From Chitinophagaceae bacterium (GTDB lineage Bacteria > Bacteroidota > Bacteroidia > Chitinophagales > Chitinophagaceae), in NCBI GenBank assembly GCA_016719815.1, contig JADJYK010000025.1, positions 62,001-126,000 of the forward strand: a DNA stretch of 64,000 bases, written 5' to 3'. Each line of letters starts with the position of its first letter. Within the stretch, counting starts at the first letter, position 1. Position numbers and translations under genes: made by a program. The notes beneath the pieces were generated by a model. That model searched no databases. It was not told the origin of the DNA and saw nothing but the letters and a program-made list of their open reading frames with translations. Positions 18,005 to 26,298 of this stretch are shown here, one piece after another.

Positions 18005-18901
18005 TTATTTCCCTGCTATAAACTTGTACAGATTAAAGTTACCTTTTTGCCAGTTGTCTTCAATTTCTTTTTTCAATTCAGCCTTATCCAGCCCTTTCAT
18101 TCTTTTCTGTTGAATCAGTTGCCAGGCCCTGTCGGCCAGCAACCAAAATTTACGGTCTGACTGGTGTGTTTTGCGCAGCATATGTTTAATGCTATCAAAC
18201 AATTCAGGCACTCCTTCTTTTTTTGCTGCTGCGGTTTTTATAACAGGCACTTCATTATAATGTTTTCCAAAAGATGGTGCCAGCATCTGCTTCAGGTTTC
18301 TTACAAAAGTATCTGCATCGGGCCTGTCGCTTTTATTAACTACAAAAATGTCGGCGATTTCCATAAGGCCGGCTTTCATAGTTTGTATTTCATCTCCGGC
18401 TTCGGGCACCACCACCACCACTGTTACATCTGCAAGCCCGGCTATTTCTATTTCACTTTGTCCCACACCCACGGTTTCCACGATGATATGATCAAAAACT
18501 GAGGCTTTAAGCATATCAGTTATCTCAATAATTTTTGGATGTAGTCCACCCATGGTGCCTCTTGTGGCCAGCGACCGGATATAAACATTGGGATGGGTGT
18601 ACCAGTCGCTCATACGTATCCTGTCGCCTAATACAGCGCCAAGATTAAACGGAGAAGACGGATCGACACATAATACCGCCACTTTTTTGCCCTCGTTAAC
18701 AATTTGCCCGATCAGTGCATCTGTTAAGGTGCTTTTTCCGGCACCGGGCGGACCAGTGATGCCTGTAATTTTCGATAAAGAAACCGGCAGCGATTGCAGC
18801 AGTTCTTCATAACCCGGATACTCATTTTCTACCAGCGAAATACTCCTGGCTAATCCTTTAATATCACCTGTAATTATCTTCTCGTGTAGTTGCTGCCACA
18901 T
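18005..18901 (-). CDS. meaB: Methylmalonyl-CoA mutase-associated GTPase MeaB
   Basis: A 298-residue G3E-family GTPase. The P-loop GPPGAGKS spans residues 50-57. DPSSPFNLGAVLGDRIRM and GVGQSEIEIAGLADVTVVV are family signatures, and NKSD gives base specificity. MeaB protects methylmalonyl-CoA mutase by gating cofactor loading and removal. The mutase genes are not in this window, although MeaB is often encoded beside them. A TACTTTTG promoter element lies upstream at 18929-18936. Confidence 0.9.
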   Translation of the reverse strand: MWQQLHEKIITGDIKGLARSISLVENEYPGYEELLQSLPVSLSKITGITGPPGAGKSTLTDALIGQIVNEGKKVAVLCVDPSSPFNLGAVLGDRIRMSDWYTHPNVYIRSLATRGTMGGLHPKIIEITDMLKASVFDHIIVETVGVGQSEIEIAGLADVTVVVVVPEAGDEIQTMKAGLMEIADIFVVNKSDRPDADTFVRNLKQMLAPSFGKHYNEVPVIKTAAAKKEGVPELFDSIKHMLRKTHQSDRKFWLLADRAWQLIQQKRMKGLDKAELKKEIEDNWQKGNFNLYKFIAGK

Positions 18902-18928
18902 ATAAATCAGTCGGATGTTGTAGGTTTA

Positions 18929-18936
18929 CAAAAGTA
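18929..18936 (-). promoter_or_regulatory. Bacteroidota -7 promoter element for meaB
   Basis: On the minus strand this reads TACTTTTG, matching TAnnTTTG, 27 bp before the meaB start codon. It overlaps the start codon of the divergent O-antigen-ligase-like gene. Confidence 0.5.
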
Positions 18937-19577
18937 TGCTGAACAAACTACAGAACGAGTGGCGAAGCCCAATCATTTTTGGGACAATGGCGGCCATGTT
19001 GTTGTCAATGTTCTTTTCCCGTGCTGCCTTATCGGCAAGTATGGTTTTTTTTATTATATTTTCTTTTTTTCATAAAAATATTGGCCTCCAGTTACGGAAT
19101 TATGTTTCCAGCCCGTTACTCCTGGGAATTAGCTTATTGTTTTTTCTGCCGCTTTTTTCTGGTTTGTGGAGCGGCAATAAGCAGGAGTGGCTTGAAATAT
19201 TGAAAATTAAATTGCCCCTTTTTTTATTTCCCCTTGCATTTGCCTCTCCTTTTACATTGCATGCAAAGCAATGGCTGCGGTTAATTGTCTTTTTTGTTAT
19301 ACTTATCCTAGCTGGTACTGTTTGGAGTATGATTTTATACGCAGCTGATTTTGATGCCATCAATTCAGGGTACCTAAAGGCAAACAGCATGATAACTCCA
19401 CTGAAAAATGACCGCATCCGTTTCAGCCTGCTTGTAAGCATTGCAGCATTGCTGTCAGGCCGAATGTTTTTTACCGATCGCTCCGCTAATAAAAAAAAAG
19501 GCAATCTGGTGGTTGCTGCTGTTTGCCTGGTTTGTATGCTTTTTTGCATATACTGGCTGTGCGAACAGGCCTTGTAG
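18936..19577 (+). CDS. O-antigen ligase/polymerase-like membrane protein, N-terminal part
   Basis: This stretch is strongly hydrophobic with repeated membrane helices (for example SPLLLGISLLFFLPLFSG and LIVFFVILILAGTVW). NDRIRFSLLVSIAALL is a conserved element of the Wzy/WaaL (O-antigen ligase) family. The real frame leaves this one at the T run 19540-19545, which needs one more T to read Leu-His-Ile-Leu-Ala-Val-Arg-Thr-Gly. It shifts again at 19579-19582. WaaL/Wzy proteins polymerise or ligate surface polysaccharide. Confidence 0.75.
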   Translation: MLNKLQNEWRSPIIFGTMAAMLLSMFFSRAALSASMVFFIIFSFFHKNIGLQLRNYVSSPLLLGISLLFFLPLFSGLWSGNKQEWLEILKIKLPLFLFPLAFASPFTLHAKQWLRLIVFFVILILAGTVWSMILYAADFDAINSGYLKANSMITPLKNDRIRFSLLVSIAALLSGRMFFTDRSANKKKGNLVVAAVCLVCMLFCIYWLCEQAL

Positions 19578-19584
19578 CTTTTAC

Positions 19585-20172
19585 AGCGTATTGTTTGTTG
19601 CGGGTATTTTGCTATCAGTTAGAAAAAAAAGCCGTTGGAAAGGAATAGGACTGCTGTGTATACTGGTGCTTTTGCCCGTTATAGCCTATTACAGTATGCC
19701 TTCATTTCAAAACAGGGTTAGGTTTTTTGTGTATGAGTTTGATTTCTTTAAACGGGCTGCCTACATCCCCTCTTCTAATGATGCTGTAAGAATGGCTTCA
19801 TGGAAAACAGGGGCCATCGTAATGAATGAAAACATGCCGTACGGTGTTGGTTTTGGAGATATTAGCCGCAGGATGAATGAACGCTACCCGGTTTTATATC
19901 CAGGCATGAAAGAAGCTGATATGATATTACCAGCTAACGAGTGGCTGATATATGGAGTGGGGGCCGGACTGGCCGGACTGCTTGTGCTTACTTTAGTTGT
20001 GCTGCTTCCTTTCTTCATAAGTACCAGAGAGGCCTTCCTTTGGAGGTTGTCAGCTGCTATTTTCGGTTTCAGTTTCGCTGTTGATATCGGGCTCGAAGTG
20101 CAGTTTGGTGTGTTTATCTATGTTTTTATCACTTTGTGGTGGTGGAAATGGTTAACAGCAAAAAACATCTAA
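19585..20172 (+). CDS. O-antigen ligase/polymerase-like membrane protein, C-terminal part
   Basis: After two one-base T losses the protein continues with SVLFVAGILLSVRKKSRWKG. It carries a periplasmic-loop segment with SSNDAVRMASWKTGAIVMNENMPYGVGFGDI, a typical Wzy/WaaL feature (R..W......I....P..G.G.GD), and then more membrane helices. The whole gene spans 18936-20172, about 412 residues. The downstream GT2 gene starts 14 bp later, so the pair probably acts in surface polysaccharide assembly. Confidence 0.75.
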   Translation, partial: SVLFVAGILLSVRKKSRWKGIGLLCILVLLPVIAYYSMPSFQNRVRFFVYEFDFFKRAAYIPSSNDAVRMASWKTGAIVMNENMPYGVGFGDISRRMNERYPVLYPGMKEADMILPANEWLIYGVGAGLAGLLVLTLVVLLPFFISTREAFLWRLSAAIFGFSFAVDIGLEVQFGVFIYVFITLWWWKWLTAKNI

Positions 20173-20186
20173 TCTTTGCACCCTGT

Positions 20187-20948
20187 ATGCAATATTTGTC
20201 GGTCGTAATAGTATGTAAAAATGCGGGTACGGTTATTGGTAATACACTGCAAAGTTTGCAGGGTCTTACTGACGATATAATCGTTTACGATAATGGCAGC
20301 ACCGACGATACAATAGTAACTGCTGAGAGATATTCTGTCAGGCTGTATAAGGGAGAGTGGGAGGGTTTTGGCAAAACAAAACGGAAAGCCAATGCACTGG
20401 CAGCCTATAGCTGGATACTGAGCCTTGATGCAGACGAAGCAGTTAACGAACAACTGAAAGAATCGATACTTCAGCTTTCGCTTGATAACGATAAGCTGGT
20501 ATACGATATTTCTTTCAATAATTATTTTGGTAACAGATGGTTAAAATATGGTGAGTGGGGAAAAGATCATCACATTCGCCTGTTTAACAAAACTGTTGTA
20601 AACTGGAATGATGCCCCGGTACATGAAGAACTGGTTATGCCGGATAATATCTCGGTGCTGAAACTGAACGGTGCAGTACGGCACCGTACGGCAGAAGGTA
20701 TTGGTGATTTTAAAAAAAAGATGACCGCTTACGCTTCCTTGAATGCTGAAAAATATTTCAAACAAGGCAAAAAAGCAGCATGGAGCAAAAAGTGGCTGTC
20801 CTCTGTTTTTTCGTTTATTCAAAACTATTTTCTGAGATTGGGCTTTTTAGACGGGATGGCCGGATTTCAATGTGCGGTAATTTCATCAAAGTATACGTTT
20901 AATAAATACAAAAAACTGGAAGAGTTATGGAGCAGGGAAGGCAGGTGA
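20187..20948 (+). CDS. Glycosyltransferase family 2 (WaaE/KdtX-like)
   Basis: A 253-residue GT-A fold enzyme. It begins MQYLSVVIVCKNAGTVIGNTL, and has YDNGSTDDT (about 37-45) and the DXD-type LDADEAV (about 90). WKDHHIRLFNK-like and HEELVMP elements match the family that includes the LPS core beta-glucosyltransferase WaaE. It likely adds a sugar to a lipid A core or similar acceptor. The ATG at 20187 is preferred over 20136 because the extra residues would overlap the upstream gene and have no homology. Confidence 0.85.
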   Translation: MQYLSVVIVCKNAGTVIGNTLQSLQGLTDDIIVYDNGSTDDTIVTAERYSVRLYKGEWEGFGKTKRKANALAAYSWILSLDADEAVNEQLKESILQLSLDNDKLVYDISFNNYFGNRWLKYGEWGKDHHIRLFNKTVVNWNDAPVHEELVMPDNISVLKLNGAVRHRTAEGIGDFKKKMTAYASLNAEKYFKQGKKAAWSKKWLSSVFSFIQNYFLRLGFLDGMAGFQCAVISSKYTFNKYKKLEELWSREGR

Positions 20949-20989
20949 AGGTTGTTCTTCCAAAGCATTAAAATATACTTTAGCAACTA

Positions 20990-21628
20990 ATGACGAATTT
21001 TATTCCCATATTTCCACTCGGTATTGTAGTTTATCCTGGCGAAAACCTGAACCTTCATATTTTTGAACCACGATACAAGCAATTGATTAAAGAATGTGTG
21101 GCCGGGAAGAAGTTGTTGGGTATCCCTCCGGTTATAGATAACCAAATGAAAGATTTGGGTTCATTGGTTGAAATAGAAGAGATGGCAAAGATTTATGACA
21201 ACGGAGAAATGGATATTAAAACGAGAGGAGTAAAAGTTTTTCGCATTCTTGAAGTGATAAAGGAGATTCCTGATAAATTGTACAGCGGCGCAATCGTAAG
21301 CTACCCTGATAATTATATGACCGGAAGCCCGGAACTAATGCGGCAGGTTGTCGGCAACATCAGAAAGCTTCATAAAGTACTGAACATAAAAAAGGATTTT
21401 AAAAAACAGGATAATAACCTGCTTTCATACGATGTGGCACACCATGCAGGCCTTTCGCTTGAAGAGGAGTATGAATTATTGGGGCTTCCGGATGAAAGAC
21501 AACGACAGGAGTTTCTGAAAAGACACCTGAATAAAGTGCTCCCCCTGCTGACAGAAATGGAACAACTGAAAGAAAAAATAAAATTAAACGGTCATTTCAG
21601 AAACATTAGCGGTTACTCTATTGATTAA
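20990..21628 (+). CDS. LON peptidase substrate-binding domain protein
   Basis: A 212-residue protein consisting of the Lon N-terminal domain only: IPIFPLGIVVYPGENLNLHIFEPRYKQLI at the start and typical beta-strand and loop elements after it. There is no AAA+ ATPase or protease domain. Stand-alone LON-domain proteins are common, and their substrates are not known. It sits between the GT2 gene and coaX on the same strand with short spacers. Confidence 0.87.
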   Translation: MTNFIPIFPLGIVVYPGENLNLHIFEPRYKQLIKECVAGKKLLGIPPVIDNQMKDLGSLVEIEEMAKIYDNGEMDIKTRGVKVFRILEVIKEIPDKLYSGAIVSYPDNYMTGSPELMRQVVGNIRKLHKVLNIKKDFKKQDNNLLSYDVAHHAGLSLEEEYELLGLPDERQRQEFLKRHLNKVLPLLTEMEQLKEKIKLNGHFRNISGYSID

Positions 21629-21648
21629 AACATAATTAAGATATACGC

Positions 21649-22377
21649 ATGATAACAACCCTTTGCTTCGACTTTGGCAACACCAGAAAAAAAGTTGCAG
21701 TATTTCATGATAGTGAAATTAAAGAAGCCGTCACCTTGCCCGATGATGCTTCAGAAACAATACATGCACTTGTTAAGGAACATAAGCCACAGAAATCTGT
21801 TCTTTCGTCAGTAATTGACCATAACCCTCATGCAGAAGAAATTCTGGCTGTCGCCGGTAAATTTCACAAGTTGAGCCATCAAACAAAGCTTGCTTTCTCC
21901 ACTCCTGTAGGCAAACCGGATACTATTGGTGCCGACAGGCTGGCCTTGTCGGCTGCCGCAGTACATTATTACCCGGAAAAGAATAACCTCGTTATAGGTT
22001 TGGGCACCTGCATCACCTATAATTTTATCAACAAATACAATGAGTTTTTGGGAGGGATTATTTCGCCGGGTATGGAAATGCGCCTGAAAGCGATGAATTA
22101 TTATACAGCAAAGCTACCCCTGCTAAAACCAAAAAGTGATGTTCCCCTGATTGGTTATGATACCAATACAAACATACTCGCTGGTGCTGTGCTGGGTATG
22201 GCGAAAGAAATTGATGGTTTTATCGATGCATACAGGGCCCGCTACAGGAACTTTAACGTCCTCTTAACCGGGGGTGATATAACCTATTTGGCGCCACACC
22301 TTAAAAACAAGATATTTGCAGACCCTGATTTATTATTTAAAGGTCTGTATGCAATTAGTGAAGTTAACAACCCCTAA
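21649..22377 (+). CDS. coaX: Type III pantothenate kinase
   Basis: A 242-residue kinase that phosphorylates pantothenate, the first step of coenzyme A synthesis. DFGNTRKK (residues 8-15) is the phosphate-binding motif. GADRLAL and GLGTCITYNFI are the family's other motifs, and GGIISPGMEMRLKAM follows. The type III enzyme is not inhibited by CoA. The downstream outer-membrane protein gene overlaps its 3' end by about 29 bp. Confidence 0.92.
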   Translation: MITTLCFDFGNTRKKVAVFHDSEIKEAVTLPDDASETIHALVKEHKPQKSVLSSVIDHNPHAEEILAVAGKFHKLSHQTKLAFSTPVGKPDTIGADRLALSAAAVHYYPEKNNLVIGLGTCITYNFINKYNEFLGGIISPGMEMRLKAMNYYTAKLPLLKPKSDVPLIGYDTNTNILAGAVLGMAKEIDGFIDAYRARYRNFNVLLTGGDITYLAPHLKNKIFADPDLLFKGLYAISEVNNP

Positions 22378-23068
22378 GAAAATCAAGGCGTTAAGTATCA
22401 TTTCTACTACGCTTTTGATTTTGATTCTTGCTGCTTATACTCCTGTCACAGCACAGGATAATTCACCCTATTCCCGTTTTGGTATTGGCGATCTTGTTTC
22501 GCCTACACATATCAGCAGCCGGGGCATGGGTGGAATATCTGCCGGATATAGCGATTTTCTGTCCATAAACTTTAACAACCCTGCTTCTTATTCTTCTTTT
22601 CAGTCATGGAAAGAGTCAAAGTCTAAAAAGCTGGCGATGGGCCGTGCCATATTAGATGTAGGTATCAATTATGACAGCAGAACACTGCGTGAGCCCGGTA
22701 ACACTGAAAAATTTCCTGCCAGCAATCTTTTGTTTTCCTATGTACAAATCGGAGTTCCATTGAAAACAAACTGGGGACTTAGTTTTGGATTACGCCCCGT
22801 TTCTAGAATCAGTTATAAGATTAATACCTGGGAAAGATTAAGAAACCCTATTCCGCCTTACAATTCAATTGACTCTGCCGTTACACAATACGAAGGCAAA
22901 GGTGGTTCTTACCTGGCTTCTGCAGTAACTGGTTTCAGCATTTATAACAAAGAAAAGCTTGGCATGGAAGAAAAACTGAGTCTCGGCGTAAATGCCGGCT
23001 ATTTCTTTGGTGAAAAAGATTACAGCACCCGTCGTGCATTTATTAATGATTCCGTTGAATACTATTAA
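22349..23068 (+). CDS. Outer-membrane beta-barrel protein, N-terminal part (in-frame TAA)
   Basis: A signal region (KKIKALSIISTTLLILILAAYTPVTAQ) is followed by DNSPYSRFGIGDL and SRGMGGISAGY, a start shared by a common Bacteroidota outer-membrane protein family. Alternating beta-strand patterns follow. A TAA at 23066-23068 interrupts the frame after NDSVEYY. The same frame continues afterwards with clear homology, so one base change (for example CAA or AAA to TAA) explains the stop. The start at 22349 is my best guess; it overlaps coaX. Confidence 0.7.
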   Translation: MQLVKLTTPKKIKALSIISTTLLILILAAYTPVTAQDNSPYSRFGIGDLVSPTHISSRGMGGISAGYSDFLSINFNNPASYSSFQSWKESKSKKLAMGRAILDVGINYDSRTLREPGNTEKFPASNLLFSYVQIGVPLKTNWGLSFGLRPVSRISYKINTWERLRNPIPPYNSIDSAVTQYEGKGGSYLASAVTGFSIYNKEKLGMEEKLSLGVNAGYFFGEKDYSTRRAFINDSVEYY

Positions 23069-23770
23069 GCCAATTACGAGAGTCGTACCAATTATGGAAA
23101 CTTATATTTCAATGCCGGCTTACAATACAAAACACCATTGAATAAGAAAATGATTCTGACGGCAGGTGTATACGGCAGCTGGGCACAAAAGCTTAAGGCC
23201 AATCAGGATTTGCTGCGAGAAACTTATTTGTACGACGAAAGTACTGGCAACTACAGGCTGGATAGTGTATACGATAAAAAAGAAATAAAAGGAAATTTGG
23301 AAATGCCTGCCTCTTTTACAGTTGGCTTTACTCTGCAGAAATTTGCTGTGCCTGCTAAAGAAAGTGGCTGGTTATTTGGACTCGACTTCTCTCATCAGAA
23401 CTGGAGTAACTATCGCATTTACGGACAAACTGATGCTGTCAAAAATAAATGGGAAGTACGGTTGGGCGGACAGTACAATCCTGTTCCCAAGAAAAACTAT
23501 TTCAGCCAGGTTGGTTACCGGTTTGGCTTCTTTACCGGCCCCGACTATGTAAACAGCGGACAAAAACTAAACCAGACAGGAGGTTCTTTTGGGCTTGCTT
23601 TGCCGCTGGCTAATTATGGGCGTCTCAGCCAGCAGGCAACAGTAATCAATCTTGCTTTTGAGTACATCAAACGAGGTAACAACAGCAATCTTCTTAAGGA
23701 AAATCTTTTCCGGGTTTCAGTTGGTTTTTCGCTCAGCGATTTCTGGTTTACGAAGCGTAAATATGATTAA
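23069..23770 (+). CDS. Outer-membrane beta-barrel protein, C-terminal part
   Basis: This continues the previous frame directly after the TAA: ANYESRTNYGNLYFNAGLQYKTP, then many amphipathic beta-strands ending in FRVSVGFSLSDFWFTKRKYD. The complete protein would be about 473 residues. Function is unknown; it looks like a transport or porin-like barrel. The lptC start overlaps its last codons, which suggests cotranscription with the LPS transport gene. Confidence 0.7.
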   Translation, partial: ANYESRTNYGNLYFNAGLQYKTPLNKKMILTAGVYGSWAQKLKANQDLLRETYLYDESTGNYRLDSVYDKKEIKGNLEMPASFTVGFTLQKFAVPAKESGWLFGLDFSHQNWSNYRIYGQTDAVKNKWEVRLGGQYNPVPKKNYFSQVGYRFGFFTGPDYVNSGQKLNQTGGSFGLALPLANYGRLSQQATVINLAFEYIKRGNNSNLLKENLFRVSVGFSLSDFWFTKRKYD

Positions 23771-24029
23771 GTCTCATCATTATATTAATTTCTTTATTGC
23801 AGCAGCTTTCGTTATGGGCTGCTGTTTTCTTTCGTCATGTGAGAATGACGAAAAAAAAATTAATGAATGGACAAAAAGGGTGGTAATGAAAGAAGAGGCC
23901 ACCCATGTTAACAGCCAGTTAAGCCAGGAGGGTAAAATAAAGGCCACGTTGAAGGCTCCGCTGATGTGGCGGGTACAGGATGATACTGTATATGTTGAGT
24001 TTCCCAAATCTTTGCATTGCGACTTTTAA
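23763..24029 (+). CDS. lptC: LPS export periplasmic protein LptC, N-terminal part
   Basis: The protein begins with an N-terminal hydrophobic segment ending FLSSCEND and then EWTKRVVMKEEATHVNSQLSQEGKIKATLKAPLM, matching Bacteroidota LptC. LptC passes LPS from the LptB2FG transporter to LptA in the periplasm. The frame stops at TAA 24027-24029 after HCDF. The family reads Phe-Tyr-Asn here, so the stop replaces a Tyr codon. The protein continues in the same frame in the next entry. Confidence 0.75.
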   Translation: MIKSHHYINFFIAAAFVMGCCFLSSCENDEKKINEWTKRVVMKEEATHVNSQLSQEGKIKATLKAPLMWRVQDDTVYVEFPKSLHCDF

Positions 24030-24337
24030 AATGACAGTGTACAAATAGAAAGCTGGCTCGATTGCAAGTATGGAAAGTATTTTGAAAATCAAAACAAAGT
24101 TTACCTGCGGGATAGTGTGGTGGTGATAAATACAAAAGGCGATACACTAAAAACGTCTGAACTCTGGTGGGATCAGATAAATAAGACATTTTATACCGAC
24201 AAACCTTCTGAATACCTGACCCGTGATAAGAAAATATATCCTCAAAAGGGCATTACTGCCGCCCAGGATTTTTCAAACATTAAGTTTAATGTTGTTACGG
24301 GTGAGGTACAGGTAAAAGATTCCAGCTTCCCCAGTAA
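24030..24337 (+). CDS. lptC: LPS export periplasmic protein LptC, C-terminal part
   Basis: In the same frame the sequence continues NDSVQIESWLDCKYGKYFE, then VVINTKGDTLKTSELWWDQ and IYPQKGITAAQDFSNIKFN, all typical of LptC. The literal frame runs on to 24497 and overlaps the next gene. A run of four C at 24329-24332 that should be five would end the protein as Ser-Ser-Phe-Pro-Gln-stop at 24335-24337. lptC is normally essential where LPS is made, so two lesions here are suspect. Confidence 0.68.
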
Positions 24338-24430
24338 TCGTTTCCGTTTCAAAAGAAATTTATTTTGTACAGCATCGCATTGGCCTGCATGCAATAACTT
24401 TAAACCACAAACAACCAAAAAATTCATTAT

Positions 24431-25420
24431 ATGGAATACAGGTACATGGGAAAAACCGGATTACAGCTTAGTGTGCTTTCTTTCGGAAGCTGGGTAAGTT
24501 TTCATAAACAAATTGATGACAGGGTTGCAGATGAACTGATGGGCATTGCCTATGATGGCGGAGTAAATTTTTTTGACAATGCCGAAGTTTATGCACTGGG
24601 TGAAAGTGAAAAAATGATGGGCCGTGTGCTGAAGAAGAAAAATTGGGATCGTACCTCCTACAGCGTTTCTTCAAAGGCCTTTTTTGGATGGAGAGGAAAA
24701 GAAAATAGACCTAATCAATCCGGCTTAAGTCGTAAACATTTGGTGGAAGCATGTCACGAAGCATTACAACGATTGCAGCTCGATTATCTTGATTTGTATC
24801 TCTGCCACCGGCCCGATAAAAAAGTTCCTGTTGAGGAGGTGGTATGGACAATGCATAACCTTATTCAGCAGGGTAAAATATTGTACTGGGGCACCAGTGA
24901 GTGGAGCGGCGTTGAAATAATGGAAGCACACCGTGTTGCCCATCAACATGGTTTAATTACACCTGTAGTGGAACAATGCCAGTATAACCTGCTGGAAAGA
25001 AATAAAATCGAGAATGAGTTTTTGATGGTTTTTAAAACAGTGGGCATGGGTACCACTATCTGGAGTCCGCTAGCATCAGGTTTGTTGAGTGGAAAATATA
25101 ACGATGGTATTCCTGAAGGCAGCCGTCTCGGCCTACAGGGTTTTGACTGGCTGAAAGACCGCTGGATGAAAGATGAATTGCTCAACAAGGTAAAAACCCT
25201 TGCTTCACTTGCTGCAGAATTAAATATTTCACTGGCAGAACTCAGCATTGCCTGGTGCATTAAAAACCCGAATGTAACAACAGCTATACTTGGTGCTACG
25301 AGAAAAGAGCAGTTACTCCAAAACCTGAAAGCATTGGATGCTATTGAGAAATTAGACACCACGGTTATGCAACGAATAGAAGAAGTTGTGGGAACAAAAC
25401 CTGTGCTGCCTGAGTATTAG
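24431..25420 (+). CDS. Aldo/keto reductase (voltage-gated K channel beta-subunit type)
   Basis: A 329-residue TIM-barrel oxidoreductase. The catalytic tetrad is present: Asp49, Tyr54, Lys82 and His126. SEWSGVEIMEAHRVA and VEQCQYNLLER match the subgroup that includes the Kv-beta subunits and E. coli YghZ. Members reduce aldehydes with NADPH. It is 93 bp after the reconstructed lptC end and 59 bp before the SDR gene. The natural substrate is unknown. Confidence 0.88.
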   Translation: MEYRYMGKTGLQLSVLSFGSWVSFHKQIDDRVADELMGIAYDGGVNFFDNAEVYALGESEKMMGRVLKKKNWDRTSYSVSSKAFFGWRGKENRPNQSGLSRKHLVEACHEALQRLQLDYLDLYLCHRPDKKVPVEEVVWTMHNLIQQGKILYWGTSEWSGVEIMEAHRVAHQHGLITPVVEQCQYNLLERNKIENEFLMVFKTVGMGTTIWSPLASGLLSGKYNDGIPEGSRLGLQGFDWLKDRWMKDELLNKVKTLASLAAELNISLAELSIAWCIKNPNVTTAILGATRKEQLLQNLKALDAIEKLDTTVMQRIEEVVGTKPVLPEY

Positions 25421-25479
25421 GCCTCCCTGAACAGAAAAGGTGTTATAGCAAACCAAACTATTCAGTTAAAACCAGAAAG

Positions 25480-26298
25480 ATGTATTTTCAGAACAAAACC
25501 ATCATTATCACCGGCGCCACAAGGGGCATTGGTAAGGCTATTGCTCTTCGCCTTGCAAAAGAAGGAGCCAATATTGTAATTGCCGCCAAAAGTGTGGAAG
25601 AAAACCCCAAACTGGGTGGCACTATCTTTTCTGCTGCCGCAGAAATTGAAGCTGCCGGTGGCAAAGCCCTTGCTGTGCAATGCGACATTCGCTTTGAAGA
25701 GCAAATACAAAATGTTGTTGATAAAACAATTGAACGGTTCGGCAGAATTGATGCGCTTATCAACAATGCATCAGCCATTTCGTTAACAGGAACCGAGCAA
25801 ACCGAAGCGAAGCGGTTTGACCTGATGCATGATATTAATGTGCGGGGTACCTTCTTCGTAACAAAAGCCTGCATCCCGCATTTAAAGAAAGCAGAGAATC
25901 CACATATACTCACTTTATCGCCACCTGTTAACCTCGACCCAAAATGGTTTGACAAGCATGTAGCTTATACACTTACCAAGTATAACATGAGTATGATGAC
26001 GATTGGCTGGGCCAAAGAATTTGCTAAAGACAGGATTGCCGTCAATGCATTATGGCCCAGAACAACAATAGACACCGCCGCGGTAAGAAATCTGTTAGGC
26101 GGGGCAATGCTGGCAAATATGAGCCGTACTCCAGAAATACTGGCTGATGCCGCTTATTATATTTTACGTCAGCTTTCCACAACCTGCACGGGTAATTTAT
26201 TTATTGATGAGCAGGTACTTGCGAAAGAAGGAATTACCGATTTGGAAAAATATTCGGTTATACCGGGCGGGCAGTTGTACAATGATTTATTTGTATAG
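25480..26298 (+). CDS. Short-chain dehydrogenase (HSDL2-like SDR)
   Basis: A 272-residue classical-type SDR. The cofactor motif is TGATRGIG (11-18), NNAS lies at about 95-98, and the catalytic residues are Ser147, Tyr163 and Lys167 (YTLTK). The sequence AAKSVEENPKLGGTI and PPVNLDPKWF resemble the hydroxysteroid-dehydrogenase-like 2 group, whose substrates are unclear. It follows the aldo/keto reductase on the same strand. Its 3' end overlaps the convergent gene below by 12 bp if that gene is reconstructed. Confidence 0.87.
   Translation: MYFQNKTIIITGATRGIGKAIALRLAKEGANIVIAAKSVEENPKLGGTIFSAAAEIEAAGGKALAVQCDIRFEEQIQNVVDKTIERFGRIDALINNASAISLTGTEQTEAKRFDLMHDINVRGTFFVTKACIPHLKKAENPHILTLSPPVNLDPKWFDKHVAYTLTKYNMSMMTIGWAKEFAKDRIAVNALWPRTTIDTAAVRNLLGGAMLANMSRTPEILADAAYYILRQLSTTCTGNLFIDEQVLAKEGITDLEKYSVIPGGQLYNDLFV

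Noticed and set aside
20136..20186. Upstream in-frame start for the GT2 gene at 20136
   Set aside because: It would overlap the preceding gene by 37 bp and add residues not seen in the family.
23066..24029. Reassigned TAA codon (for example TAA read as Gln or Tyr)
   Set aside because: Many other genes in the window end normally at TAA, so the code is standard.
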